Origin: Brevibacillus laterosporus
GTDB taxonomy: Bacteria; Bacillota; Bacilli; Brevibacillales; Brevibacillaceae
Direction: 5' to 3'
Length of the DNA stretch: 64,000 nt
Assembly: GCA_007833815.1 (NCBI GenBank)
Contig: CP033464.1
Span: 172,001-236,000 of the forward strand
Under the pieces are notes generated by a model. It searched no databases and was not told the origin of the DNA. It was given only the letters and a program-made list of their open reading frames with translations. The position numbers and the translations under genes were made by a program. Positions 8,734 to 16,485 of the stretch are shown in pieces (position 1 is the first letter of the stretch; the number at the start of each line of letters is the position of its first letter).

Positions 8734-8990
8734 CTATTTGCCTCCTCTCACCATCTAGTCATTTCCAAGAATGAGAGGAGATATACAATTATTTACTAGA
8801 GAACAAAAGCACCCCTATGGTAAGGATGCTACTTTTTTGAATAAGCGATGTTTTTGCAACGCTTATTTTATTTTTCTTTTTTACAGTAACGCCCTGTGGC
8901 ATTTCAATTACAAATAAAAAAAAAGCTACCCCTCTGCCATTACTTGACATTGAGATAGCTTTTACGTTCGCTTCATTTTGGTTGCAAAGA

Positions 8991-9272
8991 TTAAAACATT
9001 CGATAACCCTTTTTACGTAAGGTTTGAATTGTCCAGCCACTAGCAAAAGTACCCACAATTCCGGCATACAACACAAGATAGTCCCAAACAGATGGTGGCG
9101 TATTTTTTACAATGAGAGAAACGACTACGTAACCAATTAATCCAATAGTAAGTGCAAAAGGAAGCCATGTCGTTTTTAATAGCATATTTAAGATAAAGCC
9201 GATGCCAAAGCCTAAAATACTAAATAACACAACAGAGATGATAAGTGTTATTGGGTTTAATGCCATAAACAT
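8991..9272 (-). CDS. yuiB: YuiB-like small membrane protein
   Basis: The 93-residue product has three hydrophobic segments, with LNPITLIISVVLFSILGFG, LLKTTWLPFALTIGLIGYV and WDYLVLYAGIVG as the main ones, and a basic tail. It matches YuiB of B. subtilis in position and character; the function is unknown. The reading frame continues to a TTG at 9341, but that TTG is the first base triplet of a -35 box. GGAGG lies 11 bases before the ATG at 9272, so the shorter protein is preferred. Confidence 0.75.
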   Translation of the reverse strand: MFMALNPITLIISVVLFSILGFGIGFILNMLLKTTWLPFALTIGLIGYVVVSLIVKNTPPSVWDYLVLYAGIVGTFASGWTIQTLRKKGYRMF

Positions 9273-9312
9273 AACAGGAGATACCTCCGAATTTGGTTTA
9301 TTTTCTGACTTT

Positions 9313-9341
9313 AGTGTATCCAAAAGTGCATTAACGGTCAA
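9313..9341 (-). promoter_or_regulatory. sigma-A type promoter for yuiB
   Basis: On the minus strand TTGACC (9341-9336) and TACACT (9318-9313) are separated by 17 bp. This places transcription start about 35-40 bp upstream of the yuiB ATG at 9272. Confidence 0.6.
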
Positions 9342-9449
9342 TTGAACAACTTGTTGAAATTAAGCTTTGCTTTTTACTCAAAACAAAAAAGTAGCCCTGC
9401 ATCCTAAGAATTGGACTTACCCCTGTCAAGTAGACAGCATTAAAAAAGC

Positions 9450-10277
9450 CTAAGCAGCCAGTGTGTTCCGGTATTCGACCGGGGCACACTGGTTTAGTTT
9501 TTTCTGAAATCGTTCATGGTTATAAAACCATATGTACTTTTCAATGGCTTGAAAGAGCTCTTCATCTGTTTTACACTCAGAAAAGTACAATGTCTCTGTT
9601 TTGAGATGAGAAAAGAAGGATTCTATGCAGGCGTTATCGAGGCAGTTTCCTTTGCGAGAGTGGCTTCCTCTCACGCCAAACTCCCTCAGTCTCTTATTGT
9701 ACTGCTTAGACGTGTATTGGAAGCCCTGATCAGAATGCAGGATGGCTTCCTGCACGTCTCTTTGTTTTGCTAACTGCTCCAGAGTATCTAAAACAAGTTT
9801 TAAATCATTCCGATGAGAAACCTTCCAGGCAACAACTTCGTTGTTAAAGAGATCTTGGATTACCGATAGGTAATAAAATCGATCGTTCAGTGCTACAAAT
9901 GTAATATCTGTTACATACAATTGATTTGGTTTTTCGGCTGTGAACTTTCGATTAAGTAAGTTAGGGTTAACAATGGATGCAGTTTTACCAAAAAAGCGCC
10001 GTTTCTTACGAATGATGGACTGAACGTTCATCTCCTTCATCAACCGATATACCCTCTTGTGATTCACAATAAATCCTTTCTTTCTCAATGCAATTCGCAT
10101 TCTTGGATAACCGAAGTATGGATGTACACGATGAATCGCCATCATATGTTCCTTTATGAGTTTATTATGTTGTTGCCTTTTTGCACGTTCTTCTTGCGTA
10201 TGTTTCCACTTGTAGTAACCAGCGCGGGAAACTTTGGCTATCTCCACTAACCAAGTAACAGGGTACTTCCTTACCAA
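9450..10277 (-). CDS. IS3-family transposase OrfB (integrase domain)
   Basis: The 275-residue protein is the IS150-type catalytic subunit. It has an HTH_21 region (HMMAIHRVHPYFGYPRMRIAL) and an rve integrase core. The DDE residues are in YVTDITFVAL, ILHSDQGFQYTS and CLDNACIESFFSHLKTE. The separate reading frame begins at a TTG, but the same frame is open upstream to the A AAA AAG heptamer at 10349-10343. The main product is therefore probably the OrfAB fusion made by -1 frameshifting. Confidence 0.9.
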   Translation of the reverse strand: MVRKYPVTWLVEIAKVSRAGYYKWKHTQEERAKRQQHNKLIKEHMMAIHRVHPYFGYPRMRIALRKKGFIVNHKRVYRLMKEMNVQSIIRKKRRFFGKTASIVNPNLLNRKFTAEKPNQLYVTDITFVALNDRFYYLSVIQDLFNNEVVAWKVSHRNDLKLVLDTLEQLAKQRDVQEAILHSDQGFQYTSKQYNKRLREFGVRGSHSRKGNCLDNACIESFFSHLKTETLYFSECKTDEELFQAIEKYIWFYNHERFQKKLNQCAPVEYRNTLAA

Positions 10278-10300
10278 CTGATCAATAACCGCAAACCGAG

Positions 10301-10639
10301 CTACTTTTGAAACCCACCCTCCCCGTGTAGATTTGGATAACGCTTTTTTAAGTATTCTACCTGCGCTTTTAAATAATCTCTTTCCTCTTCCACGTTAGTG
10401 AATTTTGTACGTGGACGCCCTATAAAAGGATTATCTCTTTTAGATGTTTTACCTCGTTGATCCTCTAAACCATCTCCGTCTCGGTATTTCCTGACCCAAT
10501 TCTTGATCTGAGTAGGACTAGGCACTCCCAATTCTTTGGCAATCGCTTCATAGCTGATCCCTTTTTGTTCGTAAAGAGCAATAGCCTTCTGTTTAAATTC
10601 CATCGTATATCGTTGAAATGTTTGTCCTTTTTTAGCCAT
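10301..10639 (-). CDS. IS3-family transposase OrfA (HTH protein)
   Basis: This 112-residue protein contains an HTH_8-type DNA-binding domain (FKQKAIALYEQKGISYEAIA), followed by VPSPTQIKNWVRKY and a Lys/Arg-rich region. The ATG at 10639 follows GGAGGGG with good spacing. Near the C-terminus the codons TTA AAA AAG contain A AAA AAG at 10349-10343 in the correct register for a -1 shift into the orfB frame. Without the shift, translation stops at 10301. Confidence 0.88.
   Translation of the reverse strand: MAKKGQTFQRYTMEFKQKAIALYEQKGISYEAIAKELGVPSPTQIKNWVRKYRDGDGLEDQRGKTSKRDNPFIGRPRTKFTNVEEERDYLKAQVEYLKKRYPNLHGEGGFQK
10343..10349 (-). promoter_or_regulatory. programmed -1 frameshift site of the IS3-family element
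   Basis: The minus strand reads A AAA AAG with the zero frame entering as TTA AAA AAG. Slippage by one base joins orfA to the orfB frame (AAA AAA GCG), which is open from there to 9450. Confidence 0.8.
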
Positions 10640-10813
10640 ACGAAAAATCCCCTCCGAGGATAGTGTAGCACCCACCGCTAGGTGAGTGGGCTTTTTACAC
10701 TGTCTACTCAAAGGGGATAATACCAAATGTCGTCGGGCTACTTCAGGTTATTTCTATTTCATTTTCCATCCATGCTCTCTTCCAGTCTCTCTATCATTTT
10801 TTGTTCCAATATA

Positions 10814-10963
10814 TTAAGGTCGCATCGGTTCTAGTTCCTGATACAGTCCAATATCCATTCCATTACCTTTACAGCTCGGACAATTCTCCGTTCCACCAAC
10901 CGCTACGTGAAAATAGCCCTCCCCTTTACAATACGGACACGCTTCTTCAGTATGTTTCATCAT
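10814..10963 (-). CDS. yuiA: YuiA-like 49-residue zinc-ribbon protein
   Basis: A short frame encodes MMKHTEEACPYCKGEGYF and continues to a second CPSCKGNG. The two CxxCxGxG units (C9/C12 and C28/C31 region) resemble half of a DnaJ-type zinc finger and match the size and motif pattern of B. subtilis YuiA. It probably binds one zinc; the role is unknown. GAGGAGAGGAAC precedes the tandem ATG codons at 10963 and 10960. It stands beside yuiB as in B. subtilis, except that an IS3-family element now separates the pair. Its terminator is the hairpin that this element interrupts. Confidence 0.8.
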   Translation of the reverse strand: MMKHTEEACPYCKGEGYFHVAVGGTENCPSCKGNGMDIGLYQELEPMRP

Positions 10964-11070
10964 TGTTCCTCTCCTCATTTCTTTTTCTTTTATTTTCAGA
11001 TAATTTAGTTTTTAAAATAATAACAGCATTTTCAAGGGATTTCCACTCTTGTTTGTTGCAAAAAGAACCA

Positions 11071-11105
11071 AAAAACCTGATGTAAGCGGAATCATCAGGT
11101 TTTTT
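11071..11105. terminator. bidirectional terminator after the NUDIX gene
   Basis: AAAAACCTGAT (11071-11081) and ATCAGGTTTTT (11094-11104) form a stem with A and T runs on both sides and a 12-nt loop. Confidence 0.75.
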
Positions 11106-11156
11106 CTGACTATTTCAGAGCGTATATCCATCAATCGAAGCATCTTGTACATTTAT

Positions 11157-11633
11157 TTAGGTAAAAATCTTATAGCTTGAATAACCAAATACGGGATCAG
11201 GCTCGTATTGTTTCCCTACTAGATACGATGACATGGTTGGAACATGAGGCAAGATAATCTGAATGTACTCTGTCGCAAGTGGATCGGTAAGTAAATGATG
11301 AATGGGCATAAAAGTAGCAATCTCGATCTCACCTGCTTGAGGTTGTGGCTCGCCTTCGATGTAATCCATCAAAAATACAATCATGTTGTCACTAATCTCT
11401 TCACGAATCACGCCGGTACGCAAAGCTGCCACTTGCCGAACATGCGCCACGATACCAGTCTCTTCCATCACCTCTCGCACTGCTGCCTCGTCCACTGTCT
11501 CCCCCGGTTCCACAAAACCAGCGGGGAAAGACCATTTGCCTTTTAGACCCCCATATGTCTTTTTAACAACCAGAACTTCATCACCTTTAATCACGATACC
11601 ACCAGCTGCAATCCAGACCTTAGACTTTCGCAT
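11157..11633 (-). CDS. NUDIX hydrolase
   Basis: The 158-residue protein contains a perfect Nudix box, from G39 through E45, R53-E54, E57-E58 and G60. It is preceded by the beta strands AAGGIVIKGDEVLVVKKTYG and the loop GKWSFPAGF. The consensus GX5EX7REUXEEXGU is met at every position. Such enzymes hydrolyse nucleoside diphosphates linked to another group; the substrate here is unknown. The region SSYLVGKQYEPDPVFGYSSYK at the end lies outside the catalytic fold. It is transcribed toward yuiA and has its own terminator at 11071-11105. Confidence 0.9.
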   Translation of the reverse strand: MRKSKVWIAAGGIVIKGDEVLVVKKTYGGLKGKWSFPAGFVEPGETVDEAAVREVMEETGIVAHVRQVAALRTGVIREEISDNMIVFLMDYIEGEPQPQAGEIEIATFMPIHHLLTDPLATEYIQIILPHVPTMSSYLVGKQYEPDPVFGYSSYKIFT

Positions 11634-11685
11634 AGAATCCTCCTAACTTACTCTCCTTGTTCAGTATACGCTTCTATCAAAACAC

Positions 11686-11730
11686 AAAAACCCTCCCATC
11701 TCTTCTTAATTAAAAAGAGACAGGAGGGCT
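11686..11730 (-). terminator. terminator of the ndh operon
   Basis: On the minus strand AGCCCTCC and GGGAGGGT close a long imperfect stem that also pairs GTCTCTT with AAGAGAT. TTTTTGTGTTTT follows. It comes after the 84-residue gene downstream of ndh. Confidence 0.75.
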
Positions 11731-11756
11731 ACCAGCCTTATTGTTACGAGCAACGA

Positions 11757-12011
11757 TTACTCTTCCTCATGAATATCCAATAAACCATGATCAATCATGT
11801 ACCGCAGATTCTCCTGATCACGCTCTCGACCTTTTTCTTTCAGGCGTTCGATGGCGGGCATTATCAGAAGATCCACTTCGCTTTGAATGTGATAGGACAA
11901 ATCATATCGTTCTTGTTGTTCCAAATAAGCTCCGACATCCATAAGCGCATTATATCGGTCTAGCTCTTCACGTGTAAGAAGTCCTCTTACCTGTACACTA
12001 GCATGGCGCAT
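11757..12011 (-). CDS. conserved hypothetical 84-residue protein
   Basis: A small soluble, charged, mostly helical protein with no recognised domain. It starts MRHASVQVRGLLTREELDRY, followed by a Glu- and Arg-rich helical part, and ends with an acidic HEEE. GGAGAG lies six bases before the ATG. It begins 11 bp after the ndh stop, so it is probably co-transcribed with the NADH dehydrogenase. That location suggests, but does not show, a role connected with it. Confidence 0.65.
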   Translation of the reverse strand: MRHASVQVRGLLTREELDRYNALMDVGAYLEQQERYDLSYHIQSEVDLLIMPAIERLKEKGRERDQENLRYMIDHGLLDIHEEE

Positions 12012-12022
12012 TCGCTACTCTC

Positions 12023-13222
12023 CTAGAGACGAATTTTTTTCAGGATCATTCCAATTCCGCCGATTTTGTATAGGTAACGAACGTCACTACCTTTTTTCAT
12101 CAAAGCGGCAGATAGACCAAACAATTTTTTCTTATTAAAGATGATACCCATACCCTCACCTTTACCAAGAGAAGCAAGTGTACCTTGCATATTCGGTACG
12201 AAAGGTACAATTGCTAGTTTTTCACCGCGAACCAAAGCTTTCAAGTTGCGGGATACGTTTTCGCCCTCTTGAATAGAGATTTGAGCAGTCGGTGGATATG
12301 GACGACCTTCAGCATTGAATACCAACGCGCAGTCACCAATGACAAATACGTTCTCATAACCAGGAGCACGCATGAATTCGTCTACTTTAACACGTCCACG
12401 CATTACTTCAAAACCGGATTTTTCAACAACAGAATTCCCACGAACCCCACCTGTCCAAATTACGGTTTTAGATTTAATTTCCTCACCTGTAGCAAGGATT
12501 ACACCATCTGGCGTGCATTGTTTAATAGGTGTATTGATCTTGAATTCAACACCTTTGCTACTCAATAGATTCATTGCATAATCTACTAGGTCTTTATCAA
12601 ATCCAGGCAATGCACTTGGTGCTGCTTCAATGCTATATACTTTCACCAAAGATGGGTCAATGTTATATTCACGGCAAAGTTCTGGAATACGGTTTACCAA
12701 TTCACCGGAGAACTCAATTCCTGTGAACCCTGCTCCACCAACCACAAACGTCAAATAATCCGTACGTTCTGGTTCGCTATTATAAGAAGCAAACATATAT
12801 TCAATGTGTTCTTTAATTTTTTGAACCGCATTGATGCTACGGATTGTAAGTGCATTTTCCTTTAGACCTTCGATACCAAATGTTTCTGGGTCACTACCTA
12901 GACCAATAACAAGATAGTCGTATTCTAGTTCGCTTCCATCTTCAAGCGTTACTTTTTGTTGTTCGCCAGAAATGTTTGCAACAGTACCTTTAATTACATT
13001 TACTTTATTTTTATCAATGATTTCATTTAGGAAAATTTGAGCGCGACTAGCTGGCATTGTACCTGCAGCTGGCTCGTGAAGCCATGTAGTTAGATAGTGA
13101 TAATCATGTTTGCTGACTAGCGTTACTTCTGCTTCATTATGATTTAGTTTTTTTTGCAGTTCACAAGCGGTAGTAACGCCGCCATAACCTGCCCCCAGGA
13201 TTAGAATCTTTGGTGTGCTCAT
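12023..13222 (-). CDS. ndh: type II NADH dehydrogenase (NDH-2)
   Basis: The 399-residue flavoprotein has the NDH-2 layout. The FAD-binding GAGYGG lies near residue 10, the NAD-binding region contains FVVGGAGFTGIEFSGEL, and the FAD ribityl contact is VFVIGDCALVFN. The AQISIQEG motif that follows lines the quinone site in this family. It oxidises NADH and reduces menaquinone without pumping protons, bound to the inner membrane face through its C-terminal amphipathic part. The ATG at 13222 follows GGAAGGAG; an upstream extension to 13342 has no such site. It corresponds to B. subtilis yumB, and a Rex-like operator lies upstream. Confidence 0.93.
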   Translation of the reverse strand: MSTPKILILGAGYGGVTTACELQKKLNHNEAEVTLVSKHDYHYLTTWLHEPAAGTMPASRAQIFLNEIIDKNKVNVIKGTVANISGEQQKVTLEDGSELEYDYLVIGLGSDPETFGIEGLKENALTIRSINAVQKIKEHIEYMFASYNSEPERTDYLTFVVGGAGFTGIEFSGELVNRIPELCREYNIDPSLVKVYSIEAAPSALPGFDKDLVDYAMNLLSSKGVEFKINTPIKQCTPDGVILATGEEIKSKTVIWTGGVRGNSVVEKSGFEVMRGRVKVDEFMRAPGYENVFVIGDCALVFNAEGRPYPPTAQISIQEGENVSRNLKALVRGEKLAIVPFVPNMQGTLASLGKGEGMGIIFNKKKLFGLSAALMKKGSDVRYLYKIGGIGMILKKIRL

Positions 13223-13364
13223 GGGTAAACTCCTTCCATTTCTCGTTACGAATTTTTCAGAATCATCTTGCATTATGTGTTTTTTTTCACGACAAACGAT
13301 AGTATTTATACTGTTCCCTGCATCATAATAAAATAATTGCATCAGTGGTTATCTAAAAAAATTA

Positions 13365-13430
13365 CAGTGAAAAGTAAGCATGTCACAGTGAAAAAAATCA
13401 AATATCTGTGAAAAATTGCACATATTTCAC
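13365..13430. promoter_or_regulatory. Rex-like operator region between ndh and yumC
   Basis: The stretch CTGTGAAAAATTGCACAT (13406-13423) fits the Rex half-site pattern TGTGAA-N4-TKCACA with one core mismatch. GTGAAAA also occurs at 13367, 13388 and 13408, about two helical turns apart, and TTTCAC in reverse at 13425-13430. Rex represses ndh in other Firmicutes, so NADH-dependent control of this gene is the likely role. The 388-bp gap between ndh and yumC contains no gene that I can support. Confidence 0.45.
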
Positions 13431-13610
13431 TAACACAAACTAATAATAGAGACATTTTTCGAGCTTTGCAAGTGGTTTTTGACACAAAATTGCCGAATTT
13501 TGCTCTAAAATGTTGTTGAATCATACTTTCTCTTTTTTTTCATGTGTTTGCCTGTATATAATAGTAAGTGGTTTAGCATTTTTATAGTGAATATGGAGGT
13601 GTATGGGGCT

Positions 13611-14615
13611 TTGAGTTCATTAAAACGAGATGAGCAGGTATACGATCTAACTATTATTGGTGGGGGTCCCGCTGGTTTATTTACGGCTTTTTATGGCGGT
13701 ATGCGTCAAGCGAGCGTGAAAATCATCGAAAGCATGCCACAATTAGGTGGACAATTAAGTGCGCTTTATCCGGAAAAGTATATCTATGATGTAGCAGGAT
13801 TTCCTAAAGTGCGCGCACAGGAATTGGTAGATGGCCTAAAGCAACAAATCTCTCATTTTAACCCTACCATTTGCTTGGAAGAAAAGGTTGAAAACGTAGC
13901 AAAACAAGCGGATAAAAACCTAGAAATTACTACAGACAAAGGTGTGCATTACTCAAAAGCTGTTATTATAACAGCCGGAGTTGGTGCGTTTGAACCTCGT
14001 CGTCTGGAGCATCCCGACTCCATGAGCTTTGAAAAAAGCAACCTACATTATTTCGTTACCGATCTGAATACATTTAAAGATAAACGCGTTGTTCTATTTG
14101 GTGGTGGAGATTCCGCTGTCGATTGGGCAATGATGTTGGAGCCGATTGCGAAAGAAGTACATATCGTTCATCGTCGCGATAAATTCCGTGCCCATGAACA
14201 TAGTGTAGAGAACATGATGGCTTCTCGGGTGAACGTATTAACTCCTTATGAACTTTCCTCCATCCAATCCAATCAAGGCAGAATCACTAGCCTGACAATT
14301 GAACATAGCACCAGCAAAGAGTTAACAGAAATAGAAGTAGATGATGTAATCGTGAACTTCGGCTTCATTTCATCTTTAGGACCAATCAAAAACTGGGGCA
14401 TTCAATTAGAGAAGAACTCCATTGTTGTAAACTCTAAAATGGAGACCAGTGTCCCTGGTATTTATGCGGCAGGTGATATTGCTACGTACCCTGGAAAAGT
14501 AAAATTGATTGCAGTTGGTTTTGGAGAAGCCCCAACCGCTGTTAACAATGCGATTGCTTACATCAATCCAAATGCCAAACTACAACCTGGCCACTCCTCG
14601 AGCATGAATTTATAA
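13611..14615 (+). CDS. yumC: ferredoxin-NADP reductase, thioredoxin-reductase-like (YumC)
   Basis: The 334-residue protein has two nucleotide-binding loops, [18 protein letters not shown] near the N-terminus and [14 protein letters not shown] in the middle. It contains the YumC-type stretches [20 protein letters not shown]-like and [14 protein letters not shown]. It lacks the CxxC of thioredoxin reductase, as expected for this class, and passes electrons between NADPH and ferredoxin or flavodoxin in the cytosol. I place the start at TTG 13611, ten bases after GGAGGT. The ATG at 13593 overlaps that ribosome site. It reads away from ndh and ends before a strong terminator. Confidence 0.92.
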   Translation: MSSLKRDEQVYDLTIIGGGPAGLFTAFYGGMRQASVKIIESMPQLGGQLSALYPEKYIYDVAGFPKVRAQELVDGLKQQISHFNPTICLEEKVENVAKQADKNLEITTDKGVHYSKAVIITAGVGAFEPRRLEHPDSMSFEKSNLHYFVTDLNTFKDKRVVLFGGGDSAVDWAMMLEPIAKEVHIVHRRDKFRAHEHSVENMMASRVNVLTPYELSSIQSNQGRITSLTIEHSTSKELTEIEVDDVIVNFGFISSLGPIKNWGIQLEKNSIVVNSKMETSVPGIYAAGDIATYPGKVKLIAVGFGEAPTAVNNAIAYINPNAKLQPGHSSSMNL

Positions 14616-14674
14616 ACAACATCAAAAACCGCCTACCTATATAGACAGAACATTGCTAATTCACATACTGTTCC

Positions 14675-14708
14675 CTCCCTTCTAAATTAGTAAGAAGGGA
14701 GTTTTTTT
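14675..14708 (+). terminator. terminator of yumC
   Basis: CTCCCTTCT (14675-14683) pairs perfectly with AGAAGGGAG (14693-14701), with TTTTTTT directly after. Confidence 0.88.
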
Positions 14709-14756
14709 GGTATAACCTTTTATCAACTCGTACACTCTATTTCTAGGAGGTGCGAT

Positions 14757-15029
14757 ATGAACAACTCCATTTGTCCAATCTGCAATGGTTTCCAGCAATT
14801 ATTAGCACGCTGTCCCAATTGCCGTAGCTATTTCCAAGACAAGGGAAAACTCTCCGATTATCAAGGGGATTACAGCCCATATCTCTCCATAGATGATAGT
14901 AAGAAATCAAATGGATATGCTGATTTACTCCCTCATCTCTGTTTGCATATATGTAGTTGTACAGAGTGCGGATGCTCCAAAATAGTACCCGTACAGGAAC
15001 AGAGCGCGACTTCGTTTCAAATAGACTAG
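14757..15029 (+). CDS. Cys-rich small protein, likely zinc-binding
   Basis: The 90-residue product has CPICNGF near the start and CPNCRSYF after it, then a Cys-rich end (CLHICSCTECGC). Two CxxC pairs suggest one zinc ribbon, and the C-terminal cluster could hold a second metal. I do not recognise a named family. AGGAGG precedes the ATG with normal spacing. It stands alone between two terminators (14675-14708 and 15028-15060), so it is its own transcription unit. Confidence 0.7.
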   Translation: MNNSICPICNGFQQLLARCPNCRSYFQDKGKLSDYQGDYSPYLSIDDSKKSNGYADLLPHLCLHICSCTECGCSKIVPVQEQSATSFQID

Positions 15030-15060
15030 GCACACTCTTTTGAGTTTGTGCCTTTTTTTG
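15028..15060 (+). terminator. terminator after the Cys-rich gene
   Basis: AGGCACACTC (15028-15037) pairs with GAGTTTGTGCCT (15042-15053), followed by TTTTTT. Confidence 0.85.
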
Positions 15061-15191
15061 TTATCCATTCATTCTTTACTTCTTTTTTACCTGCCCTTTC
15101 GAGTAAAATAAGAAAGAACAGCGTGTAGAAACATCTTGTAAAACGTCTTATATGGTTTCTTGTCCATAAGACATAAATTCTTTTTTACAAA

Positions 15192-15217
15192 TGAAACTTC
15201 TCTCGTCTCCAGACGTA
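15192..15217 (+). promoter_or_regulatory. ECF sigma-W-type promoter of the pspA operon
   Basis: TGAAAC (15192-15197), a 16-base spacer and CGTA (15214-15217) match the sigma-W consensus exactly, about 80 bp before the pspA start. A short dyad CGTCT-CC-AGACG (15204-15215) overlaps the -10. An inverted repeat with arms GTCTTAT (15145-15151) and ATAAGAC (15166-15172) lies just upstream. B. subtilis pspA is a known sigma-W gene. Confidence 0.8.
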
Positions 15218-15295
15218 ATACAGAATATAAGCGCTGAAATGCTAGGGTCTTTGAGCCTAACCAAATATGTTTGTACTAACAAGGAGGAATGCTTT

Positions 15296-15961
15296 GTGTC
15301 ATTCTTTAAACGTCTACGTGATTTAACTATGTCTAACTTGTATTCTCTAATTGAAAAAGCAGAAGATCCAATTAAAATGACTGACCAATATCTACGTGAT
15401 ATGCAAGAGGATTTAGAGGATGCTGAGAAAGCTGTAGCTGCTCAAATCGCACTTGAGAAAAAGTTCAAGCTGCTGTATGAAGAACAGGAAGCTTTGGTTC
15501 AAAAACGTGAAGAGCAAGCTCACATTGCCGCTCAAGCTCAAAACATTGATCTAGCTCGCCGTGCATTGGAAGAGAAAAAATCTGCTACTGTGAAGATGGA
15601 TGAATACAAAGCCAGCTATGCAAAAAATAAAGAAGCTGCTGACAATTTACGCTTGAAATTAGAAGAGATGCGTAAACAGGTAATTGAATTAAGAAATAAG
15701 CGTGAGACTCTAGTGGCTCGCGTGAATGCAGCAAATGCACAAAAAAATATCAACAAAAGTATGGCTGGATTTAACAGTGATACCGCAATGGCTGGTCTCA
15801 AACGCATGGAAGATCGTGCCCTACAACTAGAGGCTGAAGCTGAGGCAAGTGGGGAAATTTATAAAAAGCAAACCTCGCTAGATGATGAAATTGCTCAATT
15901 GCATAAAGATAAAGTAGTAGAAGACGAACTGGCTGCGCTACTAAAAAAATATGAGGGGTAA
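15296..15961 (+). CDS. pspA: PspA/IM30 family envelope-stress protein
   Basis: The 221-residue protein is almost entirely coiled coil, as usual for PspA/IM30. It begins with the amphipathic helix SFFKRLRDLTMSNLYSLIE, then EDPIKMTDQYLRDMQEDL, a family hallmark. It binds the inner face of the membrane as oligomers and stabilises it under envelope stress. The chosen start is GTG 15296, eight bases after GGAGG; the frame is open upstream to 15191 but that part overlaps the promoter. It is the first gene of a four-gene run with DUF350, DUF4178 and DUF4247 proteins. A small hairpin follows its stop and may reduce read-through. Confidence 0.92.
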   Translation: MSFFKRLRDLTMSNLYSLIEKAEDPIKMTDQYLRDMQEDLEDAEKAVAAQIALEKKFKLLYEEQEALVQKREEQAHIAAQAQNIDLARRALEEKKSATVKMDEYKASYAKNKEAADNLRLKLEEMRKQVIELRNKRETLVARVNAANAQKNINKSMAGFNSDTAMAGLKRMEDRALQLEAEAEASGEIYKKQTSLDDEIAQLHKDKVVEDELAALLKKYEG

Positions 15962-15988
15962 ACCGCTTTATGCGGTTCCCTTTTCTTC
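15961..15988 (+). terminator. weak terminator or attenuator after pspA
   Basis: AACCGC (15961-15966) and GCGGTT (15972-15977) form a 6-bp stem starting at the pspA stop codon, with a pyrimidine run CCCTTTTCTTCTTTT after it. It could make pspA more abundant than the downstream genes. Confidence 0.45.
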
Positions 15989-16062
15989 TTTTGTTACATA
16001 TTCCACGTTTTTTCACTGGATATTAAGCGCATCATGCGTCACAATGATAAAGGAGGTTTTGT

Positions 16063-16473
16063 ATGCTGGGAGATATGAATATTTTACGAATGATCGTCTG
16101 GACGGTCTCAGGCGCTCTCTTGCTATGCCTCTTGATGTGGATTGATACTTTATTTACCAAGTATAAAGATATGGAAGAGATTAAGCGAGGCAACGTAGCC
16201 GTATCCACTCGCTTTATTATGAAACTATTTGCTCAAGGCTATATTTTATCGCAATCATTGTCTATATCTAACGATTTAATTCAGGGGCTACTCGTTTCTG
16301 TTGTATCTTTCGTCTTGCTATTTATACTTGAAAAAATTGTTCAATTTGGTGTATACCAGATAGCAGGTCTCGAATTAAATAAAGGAACACAGGAAGGAAA
16401 AGTAGCACACGCACTCTTCTCTGGCTCTCTCCATCTTACCGGTGCCTTTATTATTGCGGCTTGCCTACTGTAG
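16063..16473 (+). CDS. DUF350 integral membrane protein
   Basis: The 136-residue product is strongly hydrophobic, with four predicted membrane segments arranged as two similar pairs. Visible examples are MIVWTVSGALLLCLLMW and LIQGLLVSVVSFVLLFILE. Conserved family features include the small-residue and charged pattern around IKRGNVAVSTRFIMKL. DUF350 (B. subtilis YjfL type) has no proven function. AAGGAGG precedes the ATG. It is the second gene of the pspA operon, a pairing seen in several Bacilli, so a role in membrane protection is a reasonable inference. Confidence 0.82.
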   Translation: MLGDMNILRMIVWTVSGALLLCLLMWIDTLFTKYKDMEEIKRGNVAVSTRFIMKLFAQGYILSQSLSISNDLIQGLLVSVVSFVLLFILEKIVQFGVYQIAGLELNKGTQEGKVAHALFSGSLHLTGAFIIAACLL

Positions 16474-16485
16474 GAGGAATTACAC

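Larger units (their letters stand above)
9412..10726 (-). mobile_element. IS3-family (IS150-type) insertion sequence, 1315 bp
   Basis: The element starts TG and ends CA. Its terminal inverted repeats match at 19 of 26 positions and share the block AGTAGACAG (9429-9437 and its complement at 10701-10709). AAT flanks both ends (9409-9411 and 10727-10729), the 3-bp duplication expected for this group. Inside are orfA and orfB with an A6G slip site in their overlap. All reading frames are intact, so it is probably active or recently so. Confidence 0.9.
9385..10744 (-). terminator. yuiA terminator split by the IS3-family element
   Basis: Read on the minus strand, AAGTAGCCC (10744-10736) and GGGCTACTT (9397-9389) form a 9-bp stem followed by TTTTG. 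Joining the flanks across the element gives a 20-nt loop. The element and its AAT duplication lie within that loop. Confidence 0.7.

Noticed and set aside
8789-9076. 95-codon minus-strand frame overlapping yuiB
   Set aside because: It overlaps the yuiB frame, lacks a good ribosome site and spans two hairpin-rich stretches (about 8800-8960), so it looks non-coding.
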